DNA of 64,000 bases from Daphnia pulex (Eukaryota; Arthropoda; Branchiopoda; Diplostraca; Daphniidae). Under the pieces are notes generated by a model. The model ran no database searches. It had not been told where the DNA came from and was given only the letters and a program-made list of their open reading frames with translations. The position numbers and the translations under genes are program-made. Below, piece by piece: positions 12,876 to 28,100 of this stretch; the first letter of the stretch is position 1; the number at the start of each line of letters is the position of its first letter. The DNA is taken from the NCBI RefSeq assembly GCF_021134715.1, contig NC_060022.1, positions 3,229,001 to 3,293,000 of the forward strand. The letters are read 5' to 3'.

Positions 12876-15800
12876 GTGAGTGAGTGCTGCACACAGGAGT
12901 CGTTTTCTGGGAGATATTATTTCTTCCTCATTTCTCCCGCCATCTCCGCCATATTCTTTTCTCGACTTTATTGTGTTGATCTTGGCCGTAAGGTGTTTTT
13001 TGTTATTGCAACGACAAACAAACACAAGAGAGTGGGAGAGAATATCAGCAGCTAGAAATATCTGAAGAAAAAGGCCAACTGCAGTTTTGTGTTGGCTGGG
13101 AGCCGGATTCATCGCTCACGGTCAGTAAAAATCCATTTTTCATTTCTCTCTCTTTTGCTTTGATTTCCATTTCTCTCTTTCTATTGTTTCCACCGCGTCC
13201 AATGATGGATGAGATTTTGATTCCGTTCTTAGAGATATATTTATTTATTTCCCCAACTGCTAACAATTCAAGGCTAATGAACCGGTCTCTCAAAGAAACC
13301 AGGAACCGAACTAGAAAACTAAAAGAGACCGGCGTCATCAAAAACTTTTTGGATCGAACTTTTCGGGTTGTCGGTTTTTTCTTTCTTTCTTCCTGCACGA
13401 AAAATAATGCAAAAGAGGTTTTTTCTCTCTTTTTGGCTTATGAGAAAGAAAAAATGTTCCGACCGGATCGACACGTTTTTTTGTTTGCTCCTTTTCACGA
13501 CAAATAGTTTCAGTGTCGGTTTTTTTCTGTGTTTCTGTGCCATTTTTTTTTGTTTAACGACACGATGTGGGCGGTCGGGATGTTAAACCCGTCAGATTCC
13601 CGGGCCAAACGATCCGAATAGAAGGGCTTCCGTGTCTCTATTTTTCTTATGTTGTGAATGGAAATTTTGGGATTTTTCTTCTCTCTCCCTTCGATCGGTT
13701 TCCCATGTTTTATGAGCCGTAGTGGAAGCACCCGAATTCGGCATTCAAATCCTTTCTGTGGCGTCTGCCACCTTAAGAAATAGCATCACCGTTTTGTGTG
13801 TACGTTATGTGTTACGTGTACGACTGGGTAGTAGTACTATTATGGGGGTACAAAGTCAGTAACACAAAGATTTCTCTCCCCCCTTCATCTTCGTATTGGA
13901 TTTCGACCAACTTTTTTCTTCTTGTTGCAAGTCTCGGATGACTCTCTCTAACTTCTTGTCCGGTCAGCTGGAAAGAGCCGCCGCTTCTGGTACCAGTTTG
14001 TACCTATCGTCTTCTCTCTCTCTCTCTTGTGTTGTTGCTGAAGAACTCTTTTGTGTTGGAGACCCCCCCTGCCCATTAGCTCTTCTCCTAGTTGGTTGGG
14101 GGGACAAGGAAAAAAGGTCCAGGCGTCCTTCAAACAGAAATAACCTACCACTTACCTTGATGGTTAAAATTTGCCTTTTTTTCTTGGACGGCCATAGTGC
14201 CTGATTACTTTCCTCGACTGGAAATGAATAATAAACGAAACAAGGTAGTAGTGTATAGCAGCTTCGGTCTTTCGTCGGTCGGCAACAATACTCATTGAAG
14301 GGACTGGGCGTAACATTAATTTTCAATGGCTTTCAATGCTATTTAGCTGAGGCCCCCCTCCGCTTCAAAAGAAAAAAATAAAAATTCGGTGCCAGCTTGG
14401 GTCTCCCATATTCGTGGCAGATGGTCAGCTTGTCAGGTTTCTCTCTCTCTCTGATTCCTCCCTACGTCATTCTACTTTTCTTTCCTTGTTGTTTGAACAG
14501 GAGGAAATGGGTATTTAGTTGGACAACTACTACACAGCCATAATAACTGGTAACGCAAAAAGAAAACAAAGGGTTTTCTTTTTTATCTACCTTGTAATTT
14601 ACTCGCGTGTCACGCGAATAAAAGTCCCGACCACGCCCGAATCCTTGGGCTTATCTCCCCTCCACCATCCAATGATCTGTCGAGACGAGGGGTGTGTGTG
14701 TGTGAGCTTACTCGTTTGTTTTCGGCTATTGGCTTTTTGCGTCGATTCATTTAGATTATTGATGCTGGTCGTATCTAAAGAAATCATTAGATTGCGTAGA
14801 GAGAACTTCATGAACGACGGAGAACAAAAGAAGTTTCGTTTTTCATGCGAGGGGGGGAGAGAGAAAAATAAATAGATGCAATAGCGTTGGGTTACGTAGA
14901 GCCGCACGTTTTTTTGTGTTTCGGGATTGGCGATCATGTGGACCGGAATGAAGGAAAACACTGGGCAAAAGGATAGAGAGAGAGAGAGAAAATCAAATAA
15001 AAAGGGGCAGTATAGAGGGGAGTGAATTGGGAGGTAGGTGGCTCTAACTGTAGGAGAGAGAGAGGAGCTGATTAACATTCAACCGGTTTGTTTTCCGAGC
15101 TGCTCCCCAGGTCTGTTTCGGCTATAACCGAAAAACCGGTTCATATATACTAGTCAGTTGATACAGCCCCTTGCTGCTACTACACAACTGCTGTGTATAT
15201 AAATATTCTTTCTAGTGGTTGATTATGCGATCACAAACAATCAACCATTTCGTTTATGTTAAGGGGATTCGAAGAAGAAGAACCCCACAATCTAAAGGGG
15301 GAAAAACTCGTTTTCCGATCTAAGGATTGTGCTGGGGAGGCTTTTTCTTTTCGATTTTTCCTTCTTCCTTTTTGGTGGGAAAATTTGAATAGGAGCAACT
15401 TGGGCTGCGGCCGTTCTTCGGTTGGACACGAAATCACGGGAGCCAAAACCGATCATGCTGCGCGTTTTATGTGCCAGCTGTCGGTTGGAATTTGTTTGTT
15501 CAACTGAGAGAAATGATTCATGGGCCCCGATTCTATTCAAACTGGACCTTTCTCGCGTGTGGAAAGCCATTTCCATACCCGGCCTATTCTCTTTTCATCT
15601 TTCCACCCTGGAAAAATCAATTCCACATTTTCTGGACCCTTTTTCATCTTCTGAATATGAAAATTTTTCTTTCCTCCTCGATTTCTTTTCAGAGTAAATA
15701 ACCCTAAAAGCTAAATGAAGTCATCAATTTTTCATTTGATGGTTCTCTTGCCGGGAATGGCCCTTTTTTCCTTCGAAAATGGCCGTCCGACAAACTCGTT

Positions 15801-18800
15801 CACAACAGCACTCAAAGAGAGACAGGCCCCTCTGTAAACAACGTCGCTTGCGGTTTCTGCTCTCGAATAATAAATTCGGTTGCAAGGGGAGTAGTAGTAG
15901 GTTAGGAGGCGTGATGGTGGAAGCTGCACGAGCGGAAACTCTATTGTTGCCCGGTTCGGACCGAATTGAAATCATTCATCATCTCACTGCCGTTGCTGAT
16001 TGCTTCTTATTTTATTCGACGACATGGCCGCGCGTCGCGGACGGATGCGAGAGGCAGCCGAGGCCCCTTGTCGTTTCCCCCCATTCTTTCTCCACCCACA
16101 AGACCACCACCGCAGTTCAAACAATAATTTATAAATAACGCTGAAATCAGGAATTTCATCCACTCGACTGGCATAAATTTTGGTCGTTTTTGTTGTTGTT
16201 TTTCGGACAAAAATCTCATCACGTCATGCGCCAGTTTGTCGACCAACACAAAAAAATGGCGAGAAAGAAAAGAAAACAAGATTTGGGTGGATGCGAATGA
16301 TTCGATCGTTATTATTGCACACACACACACACACTTGGCAACCGCGGGAAAATATCATCAGCCAGAGAAACGGGCGATAGGACGACGTGTCGGTGGGGGG
16401 AGCTCTAGCGCGTGACGTGAATCCTTAATGAGGACCGCTGAGACTCTGTCTGTGTGTGTGTATAGTCGATCCGTTTCGTTTGGATGATGATGAGGCATCT
16501 TGTAAGATGTAAACCCCATTCGACACTTTGGTTTCTTCCCCCCCTCGCTCTATCGTCTGCAAGGTGCCGTGTTATTTCTTGTTTCTCTCTCTCTCCAAAG
16601 TTGCGTTCCAGGTAAAAGCCTCGGGTTACTTGGAACGGTGTTGGATGGTCCATTGGTCTCTGGGATTAGGACATCAACCCTGGAGACGAGGCAGAAAAAG
16701 GCCTTGCAGACATTGGAGAGAGAAAAGAGAAGAAATGTTCCCATTTTTGTGTTTGATGGGATGATGTTTGGCCAAGTAAATGCAAGTTGCCCATGGTTCT
16801 GGCTTGGGATTTTTTTTTCGCAGCTGAAGACGAAGAGTCCCTCTGATCGATGATGGTTGGGGTAGTAGTAGGTTCATGTGTTCCATTAAACAACACGGTG
16901 CAATCGGCTTTGGACGCTCCCGAGAGAGACAATAGCTCATCTGCGGATGACATTAGCCAAGGCTCTAAGAGAAAAGTAGTCGAAAGGGACGTCATTTATC
17001 TTTTTTTTTTCTTTAAAAAGAAAAGTCCGAGCCTCGTTGATCATGTCGCACCAGAACTTGTCCCTTAACGCCGAGCCCCTGTGTCTTGTGCACATTACTG
17101 GCTCCTTAATATGAAGAGATGAGATGTGGATGAAAGCGGTCGACGCCAGACGAGAGAGATAGAGATAGAGAAAAATAAGCTAACAACAGAGCAGTAAGTA
17201 CTTGTCGTGATAGAGAGAGAGAAAATCAGCTGATGGATCATTTCACGGACTGGTTTCTCCCGTCCTGCCGTCGACAATCTCTCCCTGCGATGATTGTTGG
17301 CAGCTCCAATCAGGGGCATCCATCACGCAAGCTTGGGGGGTCTTATTTGTCTCTTCCATCTCGTCCGAATCACTTTATTGATCCATTACGTTTTCGGGAT
17401 GGGATAGAGAAAACCCACACTATTCCACGGTCTGGTTTGTTGATGTTGTTGTTTTTCTTTTTCTATTCTCCCTCAATCACACCCGAAATGAATTCCCCCA
17501 GCAGCGTTCAAAAGCGTTCACTCGGTCGGGAGAAGTAGTGTAGGGAAGGGGGAAAAGAAATGGGCGTTGCGTTATTATTATTATTTTTTTTCTTTCCAGG
17601 TCATCGTCATTGGTGCGTTTTACTCTGAGAGAGAGAGAGAATCCAATATATTTATTACATATGAGCCCTGCGGTTCTTTGGTGGACTTGTTCCAACATCA
17701 GAGCCCAGTCGCGCTCTGGGCGTTTTATTAAGAGCGGGTGTTAAATTTTCTTTCTTTTCTATTTTCTATTTTTTTTTTTTTACCATTTGAAATTGGAAGG
17801 GACCAGCGATTGTTGGATGGTCTAACGGTTTCTAATGCGTCCGGGACCGAGACTGGATTGAATTTCTCAAGTAGAAAAAGCCATTCACACAATTCTCTTT
17901 TTTTCCCCCGTTCATTCTCTCTCTGTTGGTCATCGCAGGCTGGCCAAAGCCGGGCCATTCTCGACGTATGACACAATAGCCTTTTTTCATCAGAAGCTAA
18001 AGAATTCAATTTCGTTTCGATTCGGGTCATTTGGTGCAGGTGTTTCATCGCCTCCTTCCTGTTTTGCCGATGATTATCGCCTGGTATTTCTCCTTGGAAC
18101 TCACAAGAGCTCCTACATCATTAAAGCGTTTTACAGTCTGTTATTATTGTTGTCCCTTTCTCCCCTCCACCGAAAACAAAACTCCTCCTATCAGCTCCTT
18201 CCTGGTATCTTTTACCTTCAACTGGAATGTTGTTGACATTCGGAGCACTTTTTTTTCTCCTTTCCCTTGTTATTTCGCAGAAAGGAATTTGTATTTTTGT
18301 TAAGTTGTACGTAGCATAGATTCTGCGTCCTTGAGCAGTAAAGCCTTAAATGGCTGCTAGACTTTAGTCGGTATAGTTTAGCTCTCTTCTGTTGGGCCTA
18401 TAACCGCATGGTTTTCATCCAAATGGGCAAACGAGAAGATGTGCTCAGAGAGGCTCAGGGAGAGAGATGTTTGTGATGTGGCGCCGTCTCGGTCTATTCA
18501 AATGAGCGCGGATAGAACAGAAAATCTTTTTTCTTTTTCTTTTTTCCGGGGGAACAAAAGAGGAAATATTATAAACCAGCAATGTCTAAGACTTTCAATA
18601 GGCGGACGATCTGGTGCCCATGTAAGGACAGGAGAGGGAGAAAGGGAAAAAAAAAAACAAAATTACTAACCAAGAAATTTGAATTTTAGTCATAGTGTGG
18701 TGTATCCGTTCGATTATTGTCTACCCACCTTCATGACTCATCTCAATGTCAAATTTTTCAAACTAACAAACTTTAAAAAACATTCAACATGTCAGGATTT

Positions 18801-21800
18801 ACAAGCCTTAAAGATTCTTAAATAGCCTCCTCTTTGCCTTTTGGGTCGGTCGGCTGGTGTTGAGGTCGCACCGGACCCTTGTCAAAAGGGAAATAACACG
18901 CATGTAAAACTGCTTGTCGGAAAAAGACATTAAATAAAAAAAAGAGGGGAAATTATGGAGGGGGGATGAAATGGCGGATTTGATTTAATGAAATGCGATG
19001 TTGTTCGGCTACTCCGGTACAAAAGAGTCGAGAGAAGGAAGAAACCATTAGACCGTGAGGGTTTGACAGTGACAAATTTTCCTGTGCCATTAAAGACAAG
19101 AACCCCCCGCGCTCTATTCAGTTCAAATTGATGCCGAGTGTGTTGAGTTGTTTCCCTCCCTCTCCCTTGATGTTTTAAAATACCGCGCCAAATTCAAAGT
19201 CGCTAGAGACTCCATCTACGATCCTGTGCGCCATCGTCTTTTTTAAAATGAGCGGAAAACAAACCCAGTTGAAATTCCGGCATGTCGCTGATTGTCGGGA
19301 ATTCAATTACACGCGATGTTGTCGTACCGCCCATGTAGTAGTACAGGGAACAACAACAATAACAGCGCACGGGCGTATATGGAGCGACGATGGGAGATTT
19401 TCTCAGCTCTGGCCGTCGTCTAAAGCCCAGGGCTTTTGGGCTCATCACACGCGTCAACGGACAACTTGTTAATGACGACGACGTTGCCTCACGATCTTTG
19501 ATGATACAAGTCCAATAAAAAGCCAACACTTGTGACATTTACGGCCGCACTGCCCTCGCCCGCTCGTTATCCCGTTTTACTGCATATTGAGAGAGAGAGA
19601 GAGAGAAGGTCGCCATGAGAGAAAGAGCTTTCCATGGTTTATATTTACGCCATGGTGCCCAGGATGCCCTATATCTTTTGCGTCTGCCGTTCATGACTGG
19701 ACAAGTTGTGCTGGATTTTGATCAGTCACGCTTCCGTCTCACTTCTTCATTTTTTTTTATTTAATACTTTTTAAATCCATTTAAAAAAACACGTCCCGAA
19801 TAATCCACTGAATATGCGTCAGAAGGAAATTTAGTTCTTTTTTTTTGAAACGTGATCCGATGCATAGAAAATCCCGCGTGAATCATTTTTTGTTGTTGCA
19901 TTTCAGCTGAGCTTTTGGGGTCATCGTGATGGATGGCGTGTATGGCCTTTGCGCCTGAATATGAAATACGTTTCGTTTAAGGGGTTAGGCAGCAGAGATT
20001 GGAATTCTTCATATGTAATATATATATAGTGGCTCGGAATCGCTTGATTGATTCAAGTGAAACGGTCGCCAAGGCTAAAAAGGAGATCGATTCGAATTGT
20101 GGAACCAGGACAACATTTTCTTTTTTATTTTATTTTGCCATCCTGCTGGACTCGGCCTTGATACTTGAGACTGGTGGAACGCTGCTACACTTTGTGAACG
20201 ACTTTTTCCTTTTTGGTCTGAAGAACAAGGAGAAGAAAAAAAAGATGTCGATGCCCTCTTTTTCTTTTTTAACTGTTTGACCTTTATAAATGGATGAGCA
20301 GACGGCCATTACGGCCGGAGATGAGGAACAACTTGACCTGTTTAATGGTTTTCTAAAAGGTTTTTCTCTCTCCGTCTAGTTGTTCTCTTTTTCCTCCCTT
20401 TTTTTGTTTTCTTTCTCGTCTGGGCCAGCGCGGCTAATGGATCGTGCGGGAGTGAGCCGTTGTAGTGCAACAAACCACTTTGCTTTTCTGGTTTAGAGGT
20501 AGGGTTGGGGAGGGGGGGAGGGAGGGAATAAGTTAAAGGTTGTAGGGGGGAGAGTATATAGAGTGGGTGGTTGTGCTGTTGCCGGGATTGGGGCAAAAGT
20601 GTTTGGTTGATTACACGAATACCCAAGGCGCACGCAATCGAGGAGATGAGACGCCCTAAAGTCGCTGATATAATAACACGGAATGATTACAAAAAAAAAA
20701 ACAAGAAAGAAGAAGAACATATACTTGTGTCGGCTTGTGATTTATACCGTTACAGGAGCACGGCCAACAGACTCAAGGGCCATAGGTCAACCCCCAGCAA
20801 ACTATTTCGAAAAAAGAAGAAGCCAAAAAGCTGCTGCTACACTACACTACTAATATTACTTGCTACTTGTCTAATATCCTATAGAGCTGAAGTGTATAGT
20901 GTATAACTCCCTTTTTTCTTTTGGTGTTGCGGGAGTCATACGGTTGAAGTTTGGCCGGGATGGAAACTTTTTTGTGTTTTTTTTTTGCCCTGGTGAAACA
21001 AATGGGCTCGGTCGCTTTTGAGTTTATTCTGTCTCTGAGTATTTTAGTCGAGCAAACACGCAAAGAGAGGACCCCTAAAAGAAACTGATGGAGGTTCTCC
21101 ATTGAGTTTTGAAAGGATAACGAAGCCAAAAGCAAAAAAAAAAAAAATGGTTCTAGCTGCCTTTTTTTTTATTATTTTTTCGTGAGTCTCCAGACACACA
21201 AACATATCAACTCCTCTCTTCTTTACTACGGTATATTATATGGCTCCTACCACTTTGCAAGTTTTGTTTCTTCTTCTTCTTCTTAAAATAAAAAAGAGAA
21301 TAGGAGAGAGAGAGAGTCTATATCCTATAGGGGCCTGCTTTAGAGGCCGTAAATACCAACAGAGTTGATGTAAAATAGCCGAGCTCTTTGTCTCCATAAA
21401 TGTGTACATGTCACCAGACACAAACATGGAAGTGAGAGACAGAAAGAAAGAAGAAAAAAGAATGGGAGGAAGATCTTCTTCTTTTATATTTTTTTGTCAC
21501 TTTCTCGCTCGAGTTGGACCATAAGGATATCTATGTCGCCGTTTTGGGGATCTCTTCTTCTTCTCCGCTGTGTGAGTGATATCGATCATCACTTGTTTTC
21601 TTCTCTTCTTCTCAGAGGCTATTTATTTTTTTGTATTTTGTTGTCTTGTTCTTGTTATTGTTGATGTTGTTTCTCTTATTCTGATTGGCATCTGAGTTGT
21701 CCGTAAACGTAACATCTCTGCCGGAACACTTTCCCAGCCAGTCTGCCACGAGTTGTACGAGTTACTTCTTTCTTTTTTGATATTTATTTTGCGCGCCAGC

Positions 21801-22759
21801 AGCTCAAAATAAAAGACGGCGAGGCGATAAGCCCCCCGTCCGCTTTCTGTAATAGGTCTGTCTTATTGTTATCGTTATAACAGACACGTCCGCATGTGTA
21901 CGCGCGCACACACATGCCGATTGCTTTAGATGCAAGGGGAGTTGGGTGGGAGGACGCAATATAACACAGCACACATCTATAGAGAATAAAGAAAAAATAA
22001 AAGGAGAAGCCGCGCTTTTGTTTGTTGTGTCTGTGTTTGCCAGCAGTATAGCAGCAGAGCAGCATTTGCAGGCTATTATGTAGGAGCCAGATCGCTTTCA
22101 ATGTCTGCCGCATTGGCGCACTTGTCGGCTACGATTGGACGCTCCCGATTTCCGCCCTCCCGAAGCCCTCTAATAAAAGGTCGAACCTTTTTATTATTTT
22201 TTCTCTTTTGATCCGGTGGAAAAGTGACGATGGTTCGTTACAACCGGAATAAATCCGCAGCCAGGGCCAACCTTTATATTCTTCTCCTTTTTTTTAAAAA
22301 ATTCCCCAACCCGGTGGCGATGCGTGCACGGCGGATGCTGGCCACTAGGCTAGTCGGGTGGGGGGAAACGTCTCATCCATCAAACCGTCGACAGAGAAAC
22401 GGTGGGCGCGCACACATAACACCACACTCGCGCACAACAGGGGCGATTCGACAGCAGCCAAGAATAGCAGAAAAATGTTTCTTTTTTTATTATTATTCGA
22501 ATAAAAAGGGGGAAAAATCAAAAAGGAGCTCGCATAGAATAGGCTGCGAGGTGATGCATGATGGACTTGCATCCGATCATCTTGCGCCCCATTTATATAC
22601 ATTGGAAATATTTCCAGCAGTTTCCCTTTCTTTATTATCGACAATCTTTTATTATTTTTTGAAAGGGAAATTTCACAAGGGACGGAATAATTTCATTCGC
22701 TGAAAAATTTGTATTTCATTTCTTCTATTTAACACTTTTTTTTTTATTTTTATGTGCAG
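12876..22759. other. Gene-free, low-complexity region (probable intron)
   Basis: Nearly 10 kb without a supportable coding exon. It is full of C/T or G/A tracts, T runs and short microsatellites, for example (GA)n at about 14980-14990 and 19588-19606. ORFs up to 159 codons are low-complexity and unlike known families. It is probably the first intron of the LRR gene if the flanking noncoding exons belong to that gene. Confidence 0.4.
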
Positions 22760-22844
22760 GAAAAGAATAAATTCCTCGTTTGGCCAGTCAATAACCATCA
22801 CATCAGCAGGACAGCAGAGCAACCGTGAATTGGACCCCAACAAG
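22760..22844 (+). other. Probable internal noncoding exon (85 bp)
   Basis: A clean acceptor, with a T-rich stretch followed by TATGTGCAG|G (AG at 22758-22759), precedes 85 bp of balanced composition. The segment ends in ACAAG|GTATGT (GT at 22845). It contains no ATG, as expected for a spliced 5' leader exon, and stands out from the low-complexity surroundings. It is the best splice-site pair I saw between 13 and 38 kb. Membership in the LRR gene at 38535 is inferred. Confidence 0.5.
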
Positions 22845-25129
22845 GTATGTGGTAACCCCTTCAACATTTCCCCTTGGAATCTAATCTCTGCCGTGTCAGT
22901 CGGCCGAGGGGTTTATTTTTGAGGGCTGCGATATCGTTTGTGGTCCTTATAAAGTCGTGCGGGTCCTAGCGGAGAAATTGAATGGCTTTGGATCATGTGG
23001 GACTGGAATGCCAAGGAGAGACGGCCTATATGGACCTAACGATCTATGATTGAGATACGGGCAGACCAAAAAAACCAACTAAACTATGTGAATAGTTTAC
23101 TAGAGACACGGGTCGCGCACCGCCGCCGCCACAACAACAACCCCTACCGACGTTGCACATCTCGAGGAATAAGAAGACGATAGATTTATAGGCGGTCGTA
23201 TTTTTCTCCCGTTTGGCCTCTCTTCTCTCGTTCGCTCGGTCGGCGAGAAGCTGCGTGTGCGAACGTGATTACATTGAGACCTGCGGTCGTATAAAGCCTT
23301 TTCTCACCCATAAACTACCAAACACACACTCCCCGGCGAAAAAGAAAACAAATCCGAATAGGAGCCACACAAAAGATGCGAACCAAAGATTTTTTCTTCC
23401 TTGATGTTTAGATTTTTTTACCCACGAACACAAACAATTGGTGTAGACGTTATGCCACACACTTGTCTCGATAAAAAAGAAGGAAAAACACAGTTGCTCC
23501 AACCCCTCCACTACTTGTAGTTTCTTGACATTTTTCAACATTTTTTCTTTCTGGTCTGTTCATTTTCTAGCTCAGGTATTTTTCCCAGGTAGCTGCTGCT
23601 TGAGAGTGTATTGACGATATTCCAGTCGAGATACTACGGGCTTCTTCACAGGAGGATGCTCTGTATTTCTACATCTATCTGTCTTGAGAATCATTTCACC
23701 TATACAAAATAAATAAACCGCCGACAAGTATAGAATTAAATTTAAAGGAGAAAACCTTTTTTTTTTATTTTCCATTTCTGGGGGGAAACATTGTTTATCT
23801 TATGGGAGAACAAACAAACCAGGAGGGGGGATAGAGAAAAAGACAACAAAAGAGGACGATGGCGCAATCAGTTAACAGACAAAAAAAGAAAAGAAAAAAA
23901 CGTGTGTGTCGTGTCTACATTTTTGTCATCTCTTTTCCGTCCCATTTCTTGATTTTTCTCCCATTTTTTTCTTCTTCTTTCCTGTTGTCCCCACAAATTT
24001 TGATTCTTTTGTGCCTTTGAAAAACTGCGCCGTCAAAGAGAGAAGAGAGACGGAAAAAAAAAAGACCCGGAGGAACAAACAACGAAGCAACTTGATGTCG
24101 AATATGTGTCTCGTTCGTTTATCTCGTTCTTGTTTGTTGTTTGTTGCCTTGTCAATTTGTTGCTGACGGGGTGCCCCCCATCTCCTTATTGTTTCAAACG
24201 AAAAGAAACAAAAACACATTTCCAAGATTCAAAAAGGCAACGAGTTTGTTTTCGGGATTGAAGTAGTTGGAAGGAGTCGGCCAACATCTTGGAAGAAGAA
24301 CGTTTGCCAAAATAAGAGAGAGATGTTCTTTTTCTTTCTTTGCCAAATGGGCAGGGGGGTCGATGGCAGCAGCCGGACGTGGGTGGACTGGCACTCGTCC
24401 CTGTCGCAACTCTTAGTGACTTGTGTGCATCGTCCAACGTCTTGAATACATTTTGATCTCTTCATTCTCTAACGTTGTGCGGACGGGCGAATTTCCCCCA
24501 ACAATAGGTTTGTTGCTGCTCGTCCCCGTAACTCAAGGAGCTCATTAGACAAAACACAACCAACTCGCTCCCGCTCCCGCTCCTACCGCCCACGTTTCTC
24601 CGCAGTCACTCTCTCGACTCTTTTGTCCAGCTGGCGTCGAGTCCGATCCTTGTTGGTTTGTTGTCTGTCCACACTGGACGACGTCGGTCCTTTGCGAAAA
24701 ATAATAAAAAGAAACAGCCAACAGATGAGCCCGCGTCCGTGATTATGTTGCGCATATTTCCGCTGCGTCAGAGCCGGCCCTGCCCAGGGAGTGCTGGCCT
24801 CTTGAAAAGATCACACACAAAAAAGTCAGAAGAAGAAAAGAAAGACGCCGAGTGCTGTACACACTAACTACATGAATGATGGATAGTCTACAAATGTATA
24901 CAACGTGTGCAGTCTATTCTGCTTGCATAGAGAGCGGCGGCCCCAGAGTCCCATAGAGAGACGGCCGGAGGGGTGGGGTGGTGCGCTGGTGCTGCTGTCG
25001 ACTGGGTTTTTATCATTATGAACAGATCCGAAATGGGATTCGAATGGCTGCGCTCTGTCGATCCGTCTCTGCGTGAAACGAGCCTCGGCGGATTAAATAT
25101 TTGGGCCTGGCTGGATTGAGAAGTGGGAT

Positions 25130-25145
25130 GGATAGATAGATAGAT
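25130..25145. repeat. (GATA)n microsatellite
   Basis: GATAGATAGATAGAT-type run, about four units. Confidence 0.9.
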
Positions 25146-28100
25146 GGAGAGGAAGGAGTGAGGAGGCCAGCAATGAGAGTAAAAGGATAGAGGAGAAGCA
25201 AGAGAGAGAGATGATGATGATGCCGGGCGACTCGTGCATACACAAGAAGCTCGTTAAATGCTCCGAGTATATATTTAGAGAGCGGAGCAGAGAGACTCTC
25301 GTCCTCGTCGTCGTCGTCGTGTGCCCCAACAGAACGTATCTAACAGTTGATATATGGCCCGGTAGGGACCCGTGACGTCTAAAGTTTCAAAAGCTTCTGC
25401 ATGGCAGGACGGACAGACAAGGAAACGAGAGATGCTCCTTGCTCCTCTCTCTCATCATCATCGTTGAAACTTCACAGTCGCAGCATCTCCACGTATTAGA
25501 ACATCAGACTCGACCACCCCGCGGCACTATTACCGCCATCAAACCCGTTCCAATTTCTTTCTCAGATTCAAATAGTCCCGAAGGATCTTGTTGTTTCTTT
25601 TCAAGTTGGAAAAAAAGGGGGGGGGGCGGGTCTTCGTACTGGATTCATTTCGGATTGTCTTCCTCTTTCGGCTTTCGGCCAATAAGTTTCCGGCTTCACT
25701 TTTCATCATTTCGATTTCGAATGGAATGGCGGAAGAGGATCCTACATAGAAGGCGTGGGGGTGGGAGGGATTGGGAACGATATTGACTTTATCCTGGACT
25801 GCACAAAAGTCTCGGCCGAGTGAGGACAGTCTTATATTATAAAAAGGTTCGGATGGGAGAAAAATTGCGTCTGCGACTCGGCATTCTGTTGTTGTTATAT
25901 ATGGGCCACTGCCGGACACTGGGCTGGCTGGCTGGCCGTCCATGTATATTGGACGTTGTTGTATGAGCGCTGCTGGACGCTGTTGGAAATCTCCGCTCAG
26001 CTCTCTCAAAGTCACTCGATCTAAATGGGATGTGTATACACAGTCATTTTAAAGAGATTGGATTCCATCCCCACTGTACGCCATTGACGCTCGTCCGCTC
26101 ACGTTAAGCGTTTGACTTTGCAGCCTGGGCGTAGACGATAGATATTTACTGGGAAGCCTGGACGCCAAGATTGAAGTCGACATCTCGCTGCGTGTGTGTC
26201 GTAGATTGATAGATATATATAGGCAGCGTGTGTAATCTAATGTAGAGTGATGTTTATTGGAAACGGCGGAGCGTTTGTGTACACACACACACAAACGGTC
26301 AGTACAAATATATAGGAAATAATAAAAAAGGGAAAAAGAATTGTTAAAGATTCTTTCCTATTTTTTATTATTTTTTTCTCCTGGCTGGACAGTGACGACC
26401 GACACTAGTCGTCTCGGTTTACACTCTCAGACACTCTTGACCTAGCTGCCTTCTCTTGCGTTATTGGATGAGCAATGTCCGTTGTAATTTTCTCACCGTC
26501 TATTTTTTTTTGAGTTATCATCATTCTTTTTATTTTTACGACCGTCTTTGCAGGACTCATTTATTAGAATTATTATTAATATTATATAAGCCGCATGATT
26601 CAATTGAATCCGACAGCTGGTGCAGCTCCCACCCAGCCGCCGCCGCCGCCAACCAAATAAAACGGGAAAGGAAAAAAGAGTCAAAACAAACAGAAAATGA
26701 TGATGATGATGTCGATGGCTTGACGCTTTTCTTCTCCCCCCTCCAGCTGCTGCTGCTGTGTGTACACACACAATCCAGCGGAAAAGTCAAGTTTTCACAT
26801 CAAAGTTTTGCGGGTCAATCAAGTCGGATGCAGAAATGATTTCGTCCGGAAAGTATAGGAGAGGAGAGGGGAGGAATGAAAACTTTTCTCGGCGGGGCCA
26901 TCGTCTAAAACTTGACGAGAGACACGGAAGTAGTACTACTGCGCACAGCCCTACTACTTCCACTACTACTACTCTAGATATAATATATACTCGGCAAGTC
27001 TAATCCAATTTTCATTTTAATCTCTTTGCCACTTTTGATTAGTCAGCTCTCGAAGGGGCCTGAAAAGAAACTGGGGGAGGGTAGAAAAAGAAAGAAGCAA
27101 ATGAGAGAAAAAAGATGATAGACTGAGACTGGCTGGGAGACAATGCCAGAAAACTTCTTCCTTCATCTTCTGGCCGGGCTTTTCAGACTGGGCCTTTCAT
27201 TGTGTACATGTCTTTGGCACATTAATCGAAAAAGCCCAGATGGTGGGGTAGGACGGAACTATACAAGTTATATTATATAGCCAAGTTGCCAGCAAAAATC
27301 TCTTTTCTGATATGCTTAGCTCAGGAGGACTCCCCTTTTTGTTCATCATCATCATGGGTGCCTGGATACTTTTCTCCCCCCTCACCCCCATCGTTTTTCT
27401 TTTTATTATTAATTGAACGAGAAGGAGCATAGACTTTTTTGGGAACAAGATTTTCATTCCCGCATTCCTCTGGGGAGCGGGGGGGACTAGAGGTAGTAGA
27501 TGTATAGGCACACGAGCGTGGATGCATTCTTAACCGACTTTGGCTTTTCTTTTCTTATTTTCTTTCTTTTTCTTTTCTTTCTTGCCATCACAAGACGCTT
27601 AATACGAGATGACGGGCAACGTCTAACATCAAGTTGCCATAGCGACCGGAAATATAATAGCCATCGATCTGCGATTGATACACACACGACAACCGAGTAG
27701 GAAAAAGACGAAAGGGGCTGCTTGCGCTGCTCCTAGCTGTGCCTCAAGTTCCGCTTCATCTGCCGTCGGCTATTCCCAGCGGGAAAACGGGCCGTTACAT
27801 CCACCTCCCCACCACCCCACATGATGTTGGGCCCCATAAATACTGGAACAGAGTGGAGCCAAAGAGACTCTATATAGTCCGCCGTCTTTTTTCTTCTTCT
27901 TCTTCTTCACAATGACGTAAACCAAGTTAGGACGGGCCCATCATCTGTAGATATAGTTTGAGTTGTAACTCGCGCCATGTTCTCCGCCGGTAGTAACTAG
28001 CGATGGCCAAATACAAGGGGGGAGCAAAGATGATGTGACTGGACGAGAAAGGCTGGCCGTGTAAAAAACGGGTGGCAGATCGTACAACACTACACATCTG

